A stretch of DNA of 64,000 bases from Pseudomonas rhodesiae (GTDB lineage Bacteria > Pseudomonadota > Gammaproteobacteria > Pseudomonadales > Pseudomonadaceae), in the NCBI RefSeq assembly GCF_007858255.1, contig NZ_VFEU01000005.1, positions 342,292 through 406,291 on the forward strand. The letters run 5' to 3'. How positions within the stretch are numbered: the stretch's first letter is position 1; each line of letters begins with the position of its first letter. The notes under the pieces were generated by a model. That model worked only from the letters and a program-made list of their open reading frames with translations, had not been told where the DNA came from and did not search any database. Of the stretch, positions 28,508-37,935 are shown one piece after another. The translations under genes were made by a program, and so were the position numbers.

Positions 28508-29971
28508 CTATAAAGACGAAAAGCCCCCGCGCAAATCCCCGCTGCGCGCCAGGAAGCGACCCGGTCGTTGACCGTTGGCCTGCCCATCGTGGTAGCTCAA
28601 AACGCCGTTGACCCACACCCCCTCAATGCCTTCTGCCGCCCGCTGCGGCGCTTTGAAATCGGCCACGTCGCGCACCCGCAGAGGATCGAACAACACCAGA
28701 TCTGCCCAGTGCCCTTCACGAATTTGACCGCGCTCCGACAAACCAAACCGCGCCGCCGACAGGCCCGTCATTTTGTGTACCGCCGTATACAGTGGGAACA
28801 GCCCCACATCCCGGCTGAAGTGCCCGAGCACCCGTGGGAACGCACCCCACAAGCGCGGATGGGGGAACGGGTCTTCCGGCAAACCGTCAGAGCCCACCAT
28901 CGACAACGGATGCGCGAGGATGCGCCGCACATCTGTCTCATCCATGCCGTAGTACACCGCCCCCGCCGGTTGCAGGCGACGTGCTGCGTCGAGCAGCGAA
29001 ACGCCCCACTCGGCGGCAATGTCCTGCAAGTCGCGCCCGCCCATGGACGGGTGCGGCGTCGACCAGGTGATGGTGATGGGGAAAGCATCGGTGACTTGCT
29101 TGAGGTCCAGGGTCGAGGAACTGGCGGCGTAGGGGTAACAATCGCAGCCCACCGGATGGGTGTTCGCGGCGTGTTCCAAGGACGCCAGCAACTGCGGACT
29201 ACGCCCCCAGTTACCCGCGCCGGCACATTTGAGGTGGGAAATGATCACCGGCGCCTGGGCATGCCGACCGATCAGGAACGCCTCGTCCATGGCCTCCAGC
29301 ACCGGTTCGAATTCGCTGCGCAAATGCGTGGTGTACACCGCGCCGAAGGCGGTGAGTTCTTCGCTCAATTGCAGCACCTCATCGGTCTCGGCGTTGAACG
29401 CGCTGGCGTAGGCCAGACCGGTGGACAAACCCAGAGCGCCCGCCTCGAGGCTTTCCTTCAACTGCGCGCGCATGGCCGCGATTTCCGCCGGGCTGGCCGT
29501 ACGGTACAGGTCATCCAGATGGTTGCTGCGCAGCGCCGTGTGGCCGATCAGCGCCGCGACGTTGACTGCCGGCTGGGCGTTTTCCACCGCCTGGCGGTAG
29601 TCGGTAAAGCGCGGGTAGGCAAAGGCGTCGCGCCGACCCAGCAGGTTCATCGGGTCCGGAGGATCGCCGCGCAGGCTGACCGGCGCGGCGCTGATGCCAC
29701 AGTTGCCGACGATCACCGTGGTCACGCCCTGGCTGAGTTTGGGCAGCATCTGCGGTTGGCGGATCACCACGGTGTCGTCATGGGTGTGCACGTCGATAAA
29801 CCCTGGTGCCAGCACGCGGCCGGCAGCCTCGAGGTGATGCTCGGCCACGGCAGCCGACAGGTCACCGATCGATTCGATGCGCCCGGCCAACAGTCCTACA
29901 TCGGCGACATATCCCGGGGTGTTGCTGCCATCGATAATCAGCGCCTGGCGGATCAACGTGTCGTACTTCAT
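28508..29971 (-). CDS. N-acyl-D-amino-acid deacylase
   Basis: 487 residues from the ATG at 29969-29971 (MKYDTLIRQALIIDGSNTPG, GGAG ribosome site). The same frame stays open into the upstream gene, but that part is shadow. It is an amidohydrolase with metal motif DVHTHDD, the bridging cysteine in VGNCGISAAP, ISHLKCAGAGNWG and the catalytic aspartate in MVGSDGLPEDP. It releases D-amino acids from N-acyl forms, likely for catabolism. It lies 1 bp from the RpiR gene, with the GntP permease upstream: a three-gene operon for import and use of acyl-D-amino acids or related compounds. Confidence 0.93.
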   Translation of the reverse strand: MKYDTLIRQALIIDGSNTPGYVADVGLLAGRIESIGDLSAAVAEHHLEAAGRVLAPGFIDVHTHDDTVVIRQPQMLPKLSQGVTTVIVGNCGISAAPVSLRGDPPDPMNLLGRRDAFAYPRFTDYRQAVENAQPAVNVAALIGHTALRSNHLDDLYRTASPAEIAAMRAQLKESLEAGALGLSTGLAYASAFNAETDEVLQLSEELTAFGAVYTTHLRSEFEPVLEAMDEAFLIGRHAQAPVIISHLKCAGAGNWGRSPQLLASLEHAANTHPVGCDCYPYAASSSTLDLKQVTDAFPITITWSTPHPSMGGRDLQDIAAEWGVSLLDAARRLQPAGAVYYGMDETDVRRILAHPLSMVGSDGLPEDPFPHPRLWGAFPRVLGHFSRDVGLFPLYTAVHKMTGLSAARFGLSERGQIREGHWADLVLFDPLRVRDVADFKAPQRAAEGIEGVWVNGVLSYHDGQANGQRPGRFLARSGDLRGGFSSL

Positions 29972-29972
29972 T

Positions 29973-30833
29973 TCAATCTCCAAGCGGTAAGGCATCGGGG
30001 CCGCCGCGGTAGTCGTCCAGGGCCAGCTTGATGCGGCGCAAGCGCTCCTGGTTATCGTCCGGCATGGCCAGCGCCAGCTCGGTGGCGAGCAGGTCAATGG
30101 CCAACAGCATGCCGTAGCGCGCCGCCGTGGGTTTGTAGATAAAACTGGTTTCGGCCGGTTGCAGCGGCAGCACCACGTTGGCCAGGCGCGCCAAAGGAGA
30201 GTCGGCGAGAGTGATGGCGATAACGCGTGCGTCGTAGTTGCGCGCCAGTTCCACCACATCGAGCAACTCGGGCGTCAGGCCGGTCAGCGAGCAGACGATC
30301 AATACATGCTGCGGGCCCAGCGTGGCGGCGGTGACGCGCATCATCACCGGGTCATGACAGGCCGCAATCGGAAAACCCAGGCGCACCAGGCGTACTTGCA
30401 ACTCGTCGCTGCACAGGCTCGACGGCCCGCCCATGCCAAACGCGTGCACCATGCGCGCCCGGCTCAACAGGCTGACGGCATCAGCGAAACCTGCCTGCTC
30501 GAAGCCCGACAGATGCTGACGCAGAGTGGCTTCGATATCCCCCAGGATCTGCCGGTGAAACGCCGACTGCTCCGGTGTGCCCGCCGGGTCCAGGAAGCGG
30601 CTGCCGACGCCGCTGGCCTGGGCCAGTTGCAGGCGCAGATCACGCAGGTCGCGACACCCCACACTGCGGGCAAAGCGCGACAAGGTGGTGGTGCTGACCT
30701 CCGCCCGTTGGGACAACGCTTCCAGGCTGGCCGACGCGGCAAACCCCACGTCTTCCAGCATCAGCCGGGCGATGCGCCCTTCGCCGGCGCTGAAGGACGC
30801 CTGGCGGGCGCGGATCTGGTAGAGGATGTCCAT
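29973..30833 (-). CDS. RpiR/MurR-family regulator
   Basis: 286 residues. The N-terminal RpiR helix-turn-helix (SLEALSQRAEVSTTTLSRFARSVGCRDLRDLR) is followed by a SIS sugar-isomerase-like domain from about 120 (ARMVHAFGMGGPSSLCSDELQVRLVRLG, VLIVCSLTGLTPELLDVVELARNY). SIS domains sense phosphosugars or related ligands. Sandwiched between deacylase and permease on the same strand, it is likely autoregulatory for this operon. Confidence 0.92.
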   Translation of the reverse strand: MDILYQIRARQASFSAGEGRIARLMLEDVGFAASASLEALSQRAEVSTTTLSRFARSVGCRDLRDLRLQLAQASGVGSRFLDPAGTPEQSAFHRQILGDIEATLRQHLSGFEQAGFADAVSLLSRARMVHAFGMGGPSSLCSDELQVRLVRLGFPIAACHDPVMMRVTAATLGPQHVLIVCSLTGLTPELLDVVELARNYDARVIAITLADSPLARLANVVLPLQPAETSFIYKPTAARYGMLLAIDLLATELALAMPDDNQERLRRIKLALDDYRGGPDALPLGD

Positions 30834-30845
30834 GGCGTCTCCGAA

Positions 30846-32195
30846 TTACAGCAGGCAGGCCAGACCATAGGTCAGACCGAAGGCAACCACCGAAATCAGG
30901 GTCTCCAGCACGGTCCAGGTCTTGAAGGTCTGGATCACCGTCATATTGAAGTATTCCTTGATCAGCCAGAAGCCGCCGTCATTGACGTGGGAAAAGATCA
31001 CCGAACCGGCGCCGGTGGCCAGCACCAATAATTCCGGGTGTGGATAACCCAGGCCCAGGGCCACCGGCGCCACCACACCGGAGGCGGTGGTCATGGCCAC
31101 TGTCGCCGAGCCAGTGGCGATGCGCATCAATGCGGCGAACAACCAGCCCATCACCAACGGCGACAGGTGGAAGGCATGGGCCAGGCCAAGAATCTCGTTG
31201 GTCACGCCGGCATCCACCAGGATGCGATTCAAACCGCCACCCGCACCCACCAGCAGCGTGATGCTGGCGGTCGGTGCCAGGCATTCGTTGGTAAATTTGA
31301 GGATCGACTCGCGATTGAAGCCTTGAGCCAGGCCCAGGGTCCAGAAGCTCACCAGGGTCGCCACCAGCAGCGCGATCACCGAGTTACCGATAAACAACAG
31401 GAACTGGTTGAACCCTGTGCCCGGCGTGGAAATCACATTGGCCCAACCGCCGATCATCATCAGTACCACCGGCAATAGGATGGTGGCCATGGTCAGGGTA
31501 AAACTCGGGAGACGGCTACGCGGTTCGCGCTCGATAAACTGGCGCTCCAACGGGTTTTCCGCTGGCAGGTGGATACGCGGGACGATGTACTTGGCGTAGA
31601 CGGGACCGGCAATGATCGCCGTCGGAATGCCGATCAGAATCGCATACAGCACGGTCTGCCCCACCGACGCGTTGTACGCCAGCACCGCCATCATCGCCGC
31701 CGGGTGCGGCGGCACCAGCGCGTGCACCACCGACAACCCGGCCACCATCGGCAAACCGACCATGAGGATCGACACCCCCACGCGCCGCGCCACGGTAAAG
31801 GCGATGGGCACCAACAACACAAAGCCCACCTCGAAAAACAGCGGCAGCCCCACCAGGAACGCGATACACACCATGGCCCAATGCGCGTTGCGCTCGCCGA
31901 AGCGATGGATCAACGTGCGCGCCACCTGCTCGGCGCCGCCGGACTCGGCCATCATCTTGCCAAGCATGGTGCCCAGTGCCACCACCAGGGCGATGTGCCC
32001 CAGGGTTTTGCCGACGCCCGCTTCATAGGACCCCATGATGGTGTCCGCCGGCATCCCGGCCATCAGCGCTAGGCCGATGGACACCAGAGTGATAACGATG
32101 AACGGGTTGAGTCGGTAACGTGCAATCAGCACGATCAAAGCAATGATGGCGATGGCAGCGTATGCCAACAGCCCGAAGCCCGGTGATGCGGCCAT
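30846..32195 (-). CDS. GntP-family permease
   Basis: 449 residues from the ATG at 32193-32195 (MAASPGFGLLAYAAIAIIAL), preceded by GAGGAG. Twelve or so membrane segments. GntP landmarks include ALGTMLGKMMAESGGAEQVARTLI and LVPPHPAAMMAVLAYNASVGQTVLYAILIG. Members are H+ symporters for gluconate, other aldonates or D-serine. With the deacylase, the substrate may be an acyl-D-amino acid or a hydroxy acid. First gene of the leftward operon. Confidence 0.92.
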   Translation of the reverse strand: MAASPGFGLLAYAAIAIIALIVLIARYRLNPFIVITLVSIGLALMAGMPADTIMGSYEAGVGKTLGHIALVVALGTMLGKMMAESGGAEQVARTLIHRFGERNAHWAMVCIAFLVGLPLFFEVGFVLLVPIAFTVARRVGVSILMVGLPMVAGLSVVHALVPPHPAAMMAVLAYNASVGQTVLYAILIGIPTAIIAGPVYAKYIVPRIHLPAENPLERQFIEREPRSRLPSFTLTMATILLPVVLMMIGGWANVISTPGTGFNQFLLFIGNSVIALLVATLVSFWTLGLAQGFNRESILKFTNECLAPTASITLLVGAGGGLNRILVDAGVTNEILGLAHAFHLSPLVMGWLFAALMRIATGSATVAMTTASGVVAPVALGLGYPHPELLVLATGAGSVIFSHVNDGGFWLIKEYFNMTVIQTFKTWTVLETLISVVAFGLTYGLACLL

Positions 32196-32440
32196 GCGGT
32201 ACTCCTCGGAAAGGGTCACGTCGAATTGGTTGTGAAAGTCATAAATCATTTCCGCACGGCATTTTCAAACTGCATGAAAGTAACTTTCGTCCACGGATAA
32301 GCGCTGTCGCCATCGGGCATGCCCGGCGCCATCGGATGAAAATCAGGGGGGTGTTCTTACATGAGGATCGGACGCTGCCGGAAACTCAAACCGCGCCGTT
32401 GGGTCTTAGAATGCGCATCCACTCATGCCCAGGAAAATCG

Positions 32441-32824
32441 ATGATGATTCGTAGCTCTCTCGCCACCGGCGCCGTGCTTCTGGCTTTGTGCGGCCACGCA
32501 TCGGCTGCCGATAACGCGGCGCTGGAAAAATGCATGGACAGCGCCACCACCACGTTCGACATGGTCACCTGCAACACCAAAGCGGCCAAGGTTCAGGACG
32601 AACGCCTGAACCGCGCCTACAAAACCGCCCTCGCCGCCCAGGAAGGCCCGCGTAAACAGCAACTGCAGGACGTGCAGCGCCTGTGGATAAAGTATCGCGA
32701 CGCTAATTGCGCCTTCGCCGGTTCGGCAACCGGTGGTTCCATCGATCGGGTCAACGGCTCCGGCTGCGTGCTGGACATGACCCAGACCCGCGCCCAGGAA
32801 CTCGAAGACCTGGTCGGGCCATAA
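32441..32824 (+). CDS. LprI-like periplasmic protein (DUF1311)
   Basis: 127 residues from the ATG at 32441 (MMIRSSLATGAVLLALCGHA), AGGAAA ribosome site. Signal peptide to about residue 22, then the LprI/DUF1311 pattern CMDSATTTFDMVTCNTKAAKVQDERLNRAYK and WIKYRDANCAFAGSATGG. Four cysteines after the signal probably make two disulfides. Some members inhibit lysozyme. It is alone between two leftward genes. Confidence 0.88.
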   Translation: MMIRSSLATGAVLLALCGHASAADNAALEKCMDSATTTFDMVTCNTKAAKVQDERLNRAYKTALAAQEGPRKQQLQDVQRLWIKYRDANCAFAGSATGGSIDRVNGSGCVLDMTQTRAQELEDLVGP

Positions 32825-32845
32825 CCCCTCGCTCAGAGTTGAAGG

Positions 32846-34291
32846 TCAGTCATGATGCACCCGCGCGCGCTTGAGCAGTTTCTTGCAGCGCTCGGACAAA
32901 TGCAGCACCCGCAGGTGCTTGCCGGCCTTGCTGTAGCGCTCGCGCAAGGTCATCAACGCGGCAATCGCGGAATAATCGACGAAGCTCAGGTGGCGACAAT
33001 CCAGCGTCACCTGGGCCGGGTCGTTGGCCGGATCGAACTGGTTCAGAAACGGCGTGGTCGAGGCGAAGAACAAGGTGCCGTGCAGGCGATAGAGCTTGCT
33101 GCCGTCGGCTTCCAGGTGTTCATCGGCATACAACTCGCGGGCCTGTTGCCAGGCGAAATTCAGTGCCGCAATCACGATCCCGCACAGCACGGCGGTGGCC
33201 AGGTCGGTGAACACGGTGATCACCGTCACCGCGATAATCACCAGTACGTCGTTGAGCGGCACTTTATTGATCACCCGCAGCGACGCCCAGGCGAAGGTCT
33301 GCTGCGACACCACGAACATCACCCCCACCAGCGCCGCCAACGGGATCCGCTCGATCAGCGGTGACAGAAACAGAATGAACAACAGAATCATCACCCCGGC
33401 AAACACCCCGGAAAAACGCCCGCGCCCGCCGGAGCTGAGGTTGATCACGGTTTGCCCGATCATCGCGCAACCACCCATGCCGCCGAACAGACCCGAGACC
33501 ATATTCGCCGCGCCCAGGGCCACGCTTTCGCGGTCGGGGTAGCCACGGGTTTCGGTGATTTCGTCGGTGAGGTTGAGGGTCAGCAGGGTTTCCAGCAGAC
33601 CGACCATGGCCATCAGGAACGCGTAGGGCGCGATGATGCCCAGGGTTTCCAGGGTCCAGGGAACCTGCGGCAGCGCAAAGCTCGGCAAGCCGCCGGCGAT
33701 GTGGGCCATGTCGCCCAGGGTGCGCGTCGGCAAACCCAGCAGGTACACCGCCAGGCCCACGCCGAGGATCGCCACCAGCGCCGGTGGCACTGCGCGGGTG
33801 ATGCGCGGCAACACATAGACAATCGCCATGGTCACCAGCACCAGGCCGGCCATCACATACAACGGCGTACCGCTGAGCCAGGCTTCACCGTTCTTGAAGT
33901 GTTCCAACTGCGCCAAGGCAATGATGATCGCCAGGCCGTTGACGAACCCCAGCATCACTGGGTGCGGCACCATGCGCACCAGTTTGCCCAGGCGCAACAG
34001 GCCGAAGGCAACCATGATCAGCCCGCCCAGCAGCACGGTGGCGAGCAAATAGTCCACGCCGTGCTGCACCACCAGCGCGACGATCACCACGGCCATCGAA
34101 CCGGCCGCCCCCGACACCATCCCCGGCCGCCCGCCGAACAGCGCCGTGAGGGTACAGATGATAAAAGCGCCGTACAGGCCCATCAGCGGGTTGAGGTGAG
34201 CGACCAGAGCGAAGGCGATGCACTCGGGCAGCAACGCAAAGGACGTGGTGAGGCCGGCCAGGGTATCGGCGCGCAGACGGGTGAGGTTCAT
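32846..34291 (-). CDS. SulP-family anion transporter with STAS domain
   Basis: 481 residues from the ATG at 34289-34291 (MNLTRLRADTLAGLTTSFAL); the ribosome site is weak and the frame stays open upstream without family similarity. The SulP membrane domain (residues 1-370) has FALLPECIAFALVAHLNPLMGLYGA and FGGMGGCAMIGQTVINLSSGGRGR. The C-terminal STAS domain contains VTLDCRHLSFVDYSAIAALMTLRERY. Substrates in bacteria include sulfate, bicarbonate and dicarboxylates; not resolvable here. Confidence 0.92.
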   Translation of the reverse strand: MNLTRLRADTLAGLTTSFALLPECIAFALVAHLNPLMGLYGAFIICTLTALFGGRPGMVSGAAGSMAVVIVALVVQHGVDYLLATVLLGGLIMVAFGLLRLGKLVRMVPHPVMLGFVNGLAIIIALAQLEHFKNGEAWLSGTPLYVMAGLVLVTMAIVYVLPRITRAVPPALVAILGVGLAVYLLGLPTRTLGDMAHIAGGLPSFALPQVPWTLETLGIIAPYAFLMAMVGLLETLLTLNLTDEITETRGYPDRESVALGAANMVSGLFGGMGGCAMIGQTVINLSSGGRGRFSGVFAGVMILLFILFLSPLIERIPLAALVGVMFVVSQQTFAWASLRVINKVPLNDVLVIIAVTVITVFTDLATAVLCGIVIAALNFAWQQARELYADEHLEADGSKLYRLHGTLFFASTTPFLNQFDPANDPAQVTLDCRHLSFVDYSAIAALMTLRERYSKAGKHLRVLHLSERCKKLLKRARVHHD

Positions 34292-34377
34292 GAAGTACCA
34301 AGGTATTGCGGGGAATAAGGCCGGGAATGGTACGGAATTGAGCGGGGTGGGGCTAGTCTTGAAGGCCGAGTGGGGCC

Positions 34378-34414
34378 CATCGGGGGCAAGCCCCCTCCCA
34401 CATGACTGTGGGAG
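34378..34414. repeat. REP element between SulP and LysR genes
   Basis: CATCGGGGGCAAGCCCCCTC followed by CCACATGACTGTGGGAG: a reverse-oriented REP plus a small extra hairpin, just after the LysR stop. Confidence 0.8.
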
Positions 34415-34419
34415 TCGAA

Positions 34420-35316
34420 TCAGCAGGCATACCGCGCCAGCTTGGCCTGGATAAAGTCCAGGAAGCACTGGATGCGCAGCGCCAACTGGGAGTTGCGATA
34501 AAACACCGCGTGGATCGGTTGGCGGTAGCCGCTGTAGAACGTTTCCAGCAGCGGCACAAGGCGCCCGGCGTCGATATCGTCGAAGGTCATGAAGTTCGAC
34601 AGGCACGCTATGCCTTGCCCCTCCAATGCCAGATGACGCAAGGTCTCGCCACTGGAGGCGGCGATGCTCGGCTGAATCAACCAGCGGTCGCCTGCCGCGT
34701 GGCGCAACGGCCAGTGGTTGAGGGTTTCGGTCTGGGTGAAGCCCAGCAAGGTGTGGCTCGCCAGTTCAGCGACCGTGCGCGGGGTGCCGTGGCGTTCCAA
34801 ATAGTCGGGGCTGGCGAGGATATGCAACGGCGTGCAGCCCAAGGAACGCGCATGCAGGCTCGAATCGGCCAATGCACCGATGCGAATCGCAATGTCGGTG
34901 CTCTGTTCCAGCAGGTCGATGATCAGGTCATCGCTGTTGAGCTCCAGCTGGATCTGCGGGTACAGGCGGCGGAATTCGGCGATGTACGGAATGATCCCGT
35001 GCAGCATGAACGGCACCGCCGCGTTGATGCGCAAGCGCCCGGCCGGTGTTTGCTGGCGCGATGACAAGCGTTCTTCCAGCTCATCCATCTGCGCCAGGAT
35101 CACCTTGGCCCGCTCGAAGAAGTATTTGCCCTCTTCGGTCAGGTCCATGCGTCGCGTGGTGCGGTTGATCAGCGTGGTGTCGAGCTTGGCTTCCAGGCGC
35201 GACAAGGTCCGGCTGACCGCCGACGGCGTCTGCCCGGCCTGCTCCGCCGCCGCGGAAATCGAACCGCACTCGATCACGCTGACAAAGATCTGTAGTTCAT
35301 CGGACCGGGCTTTCAC
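34420..35316 (-). CDS. LysR-family regulator downstream of mdaB
   Basis: 298 residues (MKARSDELQIFVSVIECGSI). Helix-turn-helix AGQTPSAVSRTLSRLEAKLDTTLINRTTRRMDLTEEG, then the effector domain; it belongs to the large TTRR-type LysR subgroup that often controls neighbouring oxidoreductases. It starts 30 bp after mdaB on the same strand, so it is probably co-transcribed with it. Confidence 0.9.
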   Translation of the reverse strand: MKARSDELQIFVSVIECGSISAAAEQAGQTPSAVSRTLSRLEAKLDTTLINRTTRRMDLTEEGKYFFERAKVILAQMDELEERLSSRQQTPAGRLRINAAVPFMLHGIIPYIAEFRRLYPQIQLELNSDDLIIDLLEQSTDIAIRIGALADSSLHARSLGCTPLHILASPDYLERHGTPRTVAELASHTLLGFTQTETLNHWPLRHAAGDRWLIQPSIAASSGETLRHLALEGQGIACLSNFMTFDDIDAGRLVPLLETFYSGYRQPIHAVFYRNSQLALRIQCFLDFIQAKLARYAC

Positions 35317-35346
35317 GGGCGCTCCTCTCTCATCTAGAGGGGCAGC

Positions 35347-35937
35347 TTACACCGAGAGGTTGAACACCTGCGCCAGATGCTGCTCATAGCGCGCCACATC
35401 CGCCTCGATGGCCGGACGCTTCATCACGTCCACGCAGAGGAACGTCGGCAGGCCGGTCATGCCGAGGAACTGATTGGCCTTGTGGAATGGGAAGTACACC
35501 GCGTCCACACCCTTGGCTTCAAAGAAGTCACTGGGGTCGTCGAACGCTTGCTGCGGTGCGTTCCAGGTCAGCGACAACATGTACTGCTTGCCCTGGATCA
35601 GGCCGCCGCTGCCGTATTTCTGCGACGCATCGGAACGGGTGCGACCATCGCTGGCATACAGGCTGCCGTGGCCTTCGGTGAAGACTTCGTCGATGTACTT
35701 CTTGACGATCCACGGCGCGCCCATCCACCAACCAGGCATCTGATAGATGATCACGTCGGCCCACAGGAACTTGGCGACCTCTTCGGCCACGTCATAGCCG
35801 GCGTCGATATGGGTGACCTTGACGTCGATACCGGCACGGTCCAGCACCGCCGCCGCCGTGTCATGCAGGGTGGCGTTGTAGCGGCCATCGGAGTGGGCGA
35901 ATTGTTTACCGCCGTTGAGCAAGAGGACTTTTTTCAT
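35347..35937 (-). CDS. mdaB: NADPH:quinone oxidoreductase MdaB
   Basis: 196 residues of the flavodoxin-like MdaB family: MKKVLLLNGGKQFAHSDGRY, ADVIIYQMPGWWMGAPWIVKKYIDEVFTEGHGSLY, and LTWNAPQQAFDDPSDFFEAKG. It binds FAD and reduces quinones by two electrons, protecting against redox cyclers. Followed by a LysR gene on the same strand. Divergent or independent of the TauE-like gene 115 bp upstream. Confidence 0.93.
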   Translation of the reverse strand: MKKVLLLNGGKQFAHSDGRYNATLHDTAAAVLDRAGIDVKVTHIDAGYDVAEEVAKFLWADVIIYQMPGWWMGAPWIVKKYIDEVFTEGHGSLYASDGRTRSDASQKYGSGGLIQGKQYMLSLTWNAPQQAFDDPSDFFEAKGVDAVYFPFHKANQFLGMTGLPTFLCVDVMKRPAIEADVARYEQHLAQVFNLSV

Positions 35938-36052
35938 GGGAGATTCCAGAAGGTTGAAAGGTCTGGACGCAGACTATCCATCTGGCTCCCTTTGAATAAG
36001 CCATGAACCGGCAAAATACATTTGACCTACAGGCACGAATAAACAGCCATTG

Positions 36053-36817
36053 TTAACCACTGATCAGCAGATGCCCGCCCAATAGCGCCATACCAACAAA
36101 AAATACCCGTTTGAACACCACGGCACTGATGCGCTGGCGTACCCACTGACCCAGCCACATGCCCAACAACGCCGGCACCAGCGCCAGCAGCGAGGCATTC
36201 AGTTCGGCGCCGCCCAGCCCGCCGCGCCAGGCCAGCCCGGCAGCCAAAGCCAGGGTAGACACGCTGAACGACAACCCCAACGCCTGCACCAGTTGATCGC
36301 GCTGCAAGCCAAGCGCCTGCAGATACGGCACGGCGGGGATCACAAACACTCCGGTGGCGGCGGTCACGATGCCGGTGAGCAATCCGCATAACGGGCCCAG
36401 CCAGCGTTCCGTCGTCGAGCCGACCTTGGCCGTGGGCAAGAACAAGCCGCTCAATGCATACATCAGCAAGGCTGCGCCCAATGCGCGCGTCACCCAGTCA
36501 CCACTGTCCATGCCCAGCCACAGCGTACCGAGCCCGGTGCCGAGAAAAATCAGCAGCAGCATCGGCCACAGGCGCTTGAACAGCGCACTCAGATGGCCGC
36601 CGAACGCCAATTGCCAGAGGTTGGTAACGGTCGAAGGAATGATCAGCAACGCCGCAGCCTGCGCCGGTAACATAGCCAGACCGAGCAAGCCCATGGCCAC
36701 CGTGGGCAAGCCCAGGCCGATCACCCCTTTGACGGTGCCTGCCAGCATAAAGGTGCCGATCACCAGCAAAGACAAGGCCAGGCCGATATTTTGGTAAAAC
36801 GTAAGGAAAGTCGTCAT
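36053..36817 (-). CDS. TauE/SafE-family permease
   Basis: 254 residues with about eight membrane segments. The family pattern LAGTVKGVIGLGLPTVAMGLLGLAMLPAQAAALLIIPSTVTNLWQL near 27-72 is repeated as LLTGIVTAATGVFVIPAVPYLQALGL. TauE/SafE proteins export sulfite, sulfoacetate or other organosulfur anions. A LysR gene diverges from a 152-bp gap that also contains a REP element, so this permease is its likely target. Confidence 0.9.
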   Translation of the reverse strand: MTTFLTFYQNIGLALSLLVIGTFMLAGTVKGVIGLGLPTVAMGLLGLAMLPAQAAALLIIPSTVTNLWQLAFGGHLSALFKRLWPMLLLIFLGTGLGTLWLGMDSGDWVTRALGAALLMYALSGLFLPTAKVGSTTERWLGPLCGLLTGIVTAATGVFVIPAVPYLQALGLQRDQLVQALGLSFSVSTLALAAGLAWRGGLGGAELNASLLALVPALLGMWLGQWVRQRISAVVFKRVFFVGMALLGGHLLISG

Positions 36818-36913
36818 TGATCGATAATGACGTTTTCCGATGGGCTCGAAAATTCGCCATATACTGAGCCAGCCTCTTGTTTAGCTTGAGGCTTAGCGCC
36901 CCTCGAAACGCCA

Positions 36914-36938
36914 ATGTGGGAGGGGGCTTGCCGCCGAT
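36914..36938. repeat. REP element upstream of LysR gene
   Basis: GTGGGAGGGGGCTTGCCGCC with one change in the right arm, lying in the 5' leader of the LysR gene at 36970. Confidence 0.8.
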
Positions 36939-36969
36939 TAGGCCCGCTGAGCCACCCGAGAAACCAGTC

Positions 36970-37890
36970 ATGCACTTTGACCTGATCGACCTGCGTCTCT
37001 ACCTGCACACCCTGGACGCCGGCAATATCACCGCTGGCGCATCCCGCAGCCATTTGTCCCTGGCCGCCGCCAGCGCGCGCATCCGGGCCATGGAAGCGTC
37101 GCTGGGCATCGAGCTGCTGCAACGCGGTCGCCGCGGCGTCAGCCCAACGCCCGCCGGCAAAGCCCTGGCTCGCCACGCGCGGCTGTTATTGCAACAGGCC
37201 GATCACTTGCGACAGGACCTGGCCGCCTACGCCAACGGCGTCAAAGGCCAGGTGCGCTTGCTCTGCAATACCACCGCACTGAGTGAATACTTGCCTGAAC
37301 TGCTGGCGGATGTACTGCGCGAACATCCCAACCTGGATATCGACATGCAGGAACTGCCCAGCCTGCGCATCACCCAGGCGTTACGCCAGGGCACGGCCGA
37401 TTTGGGGATTATCTCCGACGCCGTCGACACCCACGGCTTGCAGACCCTGCCCTTTCGCGACGACCCACTGCTACTGATCATGCCGACAGAGCATACGTTG
37501 GCGGCAGGCCCGGTCAGTTTTGTCGACAGCCTGCAACACGATTTCGTCGGCCTGGCCGCCCACAGTGCGCTGGCGGTGTACCTGGACGAACAAGCGTTGC
37601 ACGCCGGCTTTCGCCTGCACGCGCGCATCCGCGCCGAGAGCTTTGATGGGGTGATGCGCATGGTCGCCCGCGGCGCCGGCCTGGGGATCGTGCCCCAGGC
37701 CGCGTTGGACCGTTGGCCGGGGGAGCATCACTTTAAAGCCCAGCCCCTGCGCGAGGACTGGGCCTGTCGGCGACTGCTGTTATGCGCGCGCTCGTTCGAA
37801 CAACTGCCGGGTTACGCCAAGGCCTTGTTCGAGGCGCTGGCAAGATCCCCTGTGGGAGGGGGCTTGCCCCCGAAAACGGTACGTCAGTGA
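36970..37890 (+). CDS. LysR-family regulator with REP-derived C-terminus
   Basis: 306 residues from the ATG at 36970 (MHFDLIDLRLYLHTLDAGNI). Helix-turn-helix HLSLAAASARIRAMEASLGIELLQRGRRGVSPTPAG, then the effector domain. The last 14 residues (SPVGGGLPPKTVRQ) are translated from a REP element at 37850-37873, so the original stop codon has been lost and the frame now runs through the repeat. It is divergent from the TauE-type permease, which it probably regulates. Confidence 0.9.
   Translation: MHFDLIDLRLYLHTLDAGNITAGASRSHLSLAAASARIRAMEASLGIELLQRGRRGVSPTPAGKALARHARLLLQQADHLRQDLAAYANGVKGQVRLLCNTTALSEYLPELLADVLREHPNLDIDMQELPSLRITQALRQGTADLGIISDAVDTHGLQTLPFRDDPLLLIMPTEHTLAAGPVSFVDSLQHDFVGLAAHSALAVYLDEQALHAGFRLHARIRAESFDGVMRMVARGAGLGIVPQAALDRWPGEHHFKAQPLREDWACRRLLLCARSFEQLPGYAKALFEALARSPVGGGLPPKTVRQ
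37850..37873. repeat. REP element inside the 3' end of a LysR gene
   Basis: CTGTGGGAGGGGGCTTGCCC then CCGA: forward-oriented REP core read as codons for PVGGGLPP. Confidence 0.85.
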
Positions 37891-37935
37891 CATGTGGGCT
37901 AACCGACCTATCGGGAACCAGCGCCCTCACACATT

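Noticed and set aside
29972..30259. N-terminal extension of the D-aminoacylase frame into the RpiR gene
   Set aside because: The family N-terminus MKYDTLIRQALIIDGS begins at 29971 with a good ribosome site; the extension is RpiR sequence in another frame.
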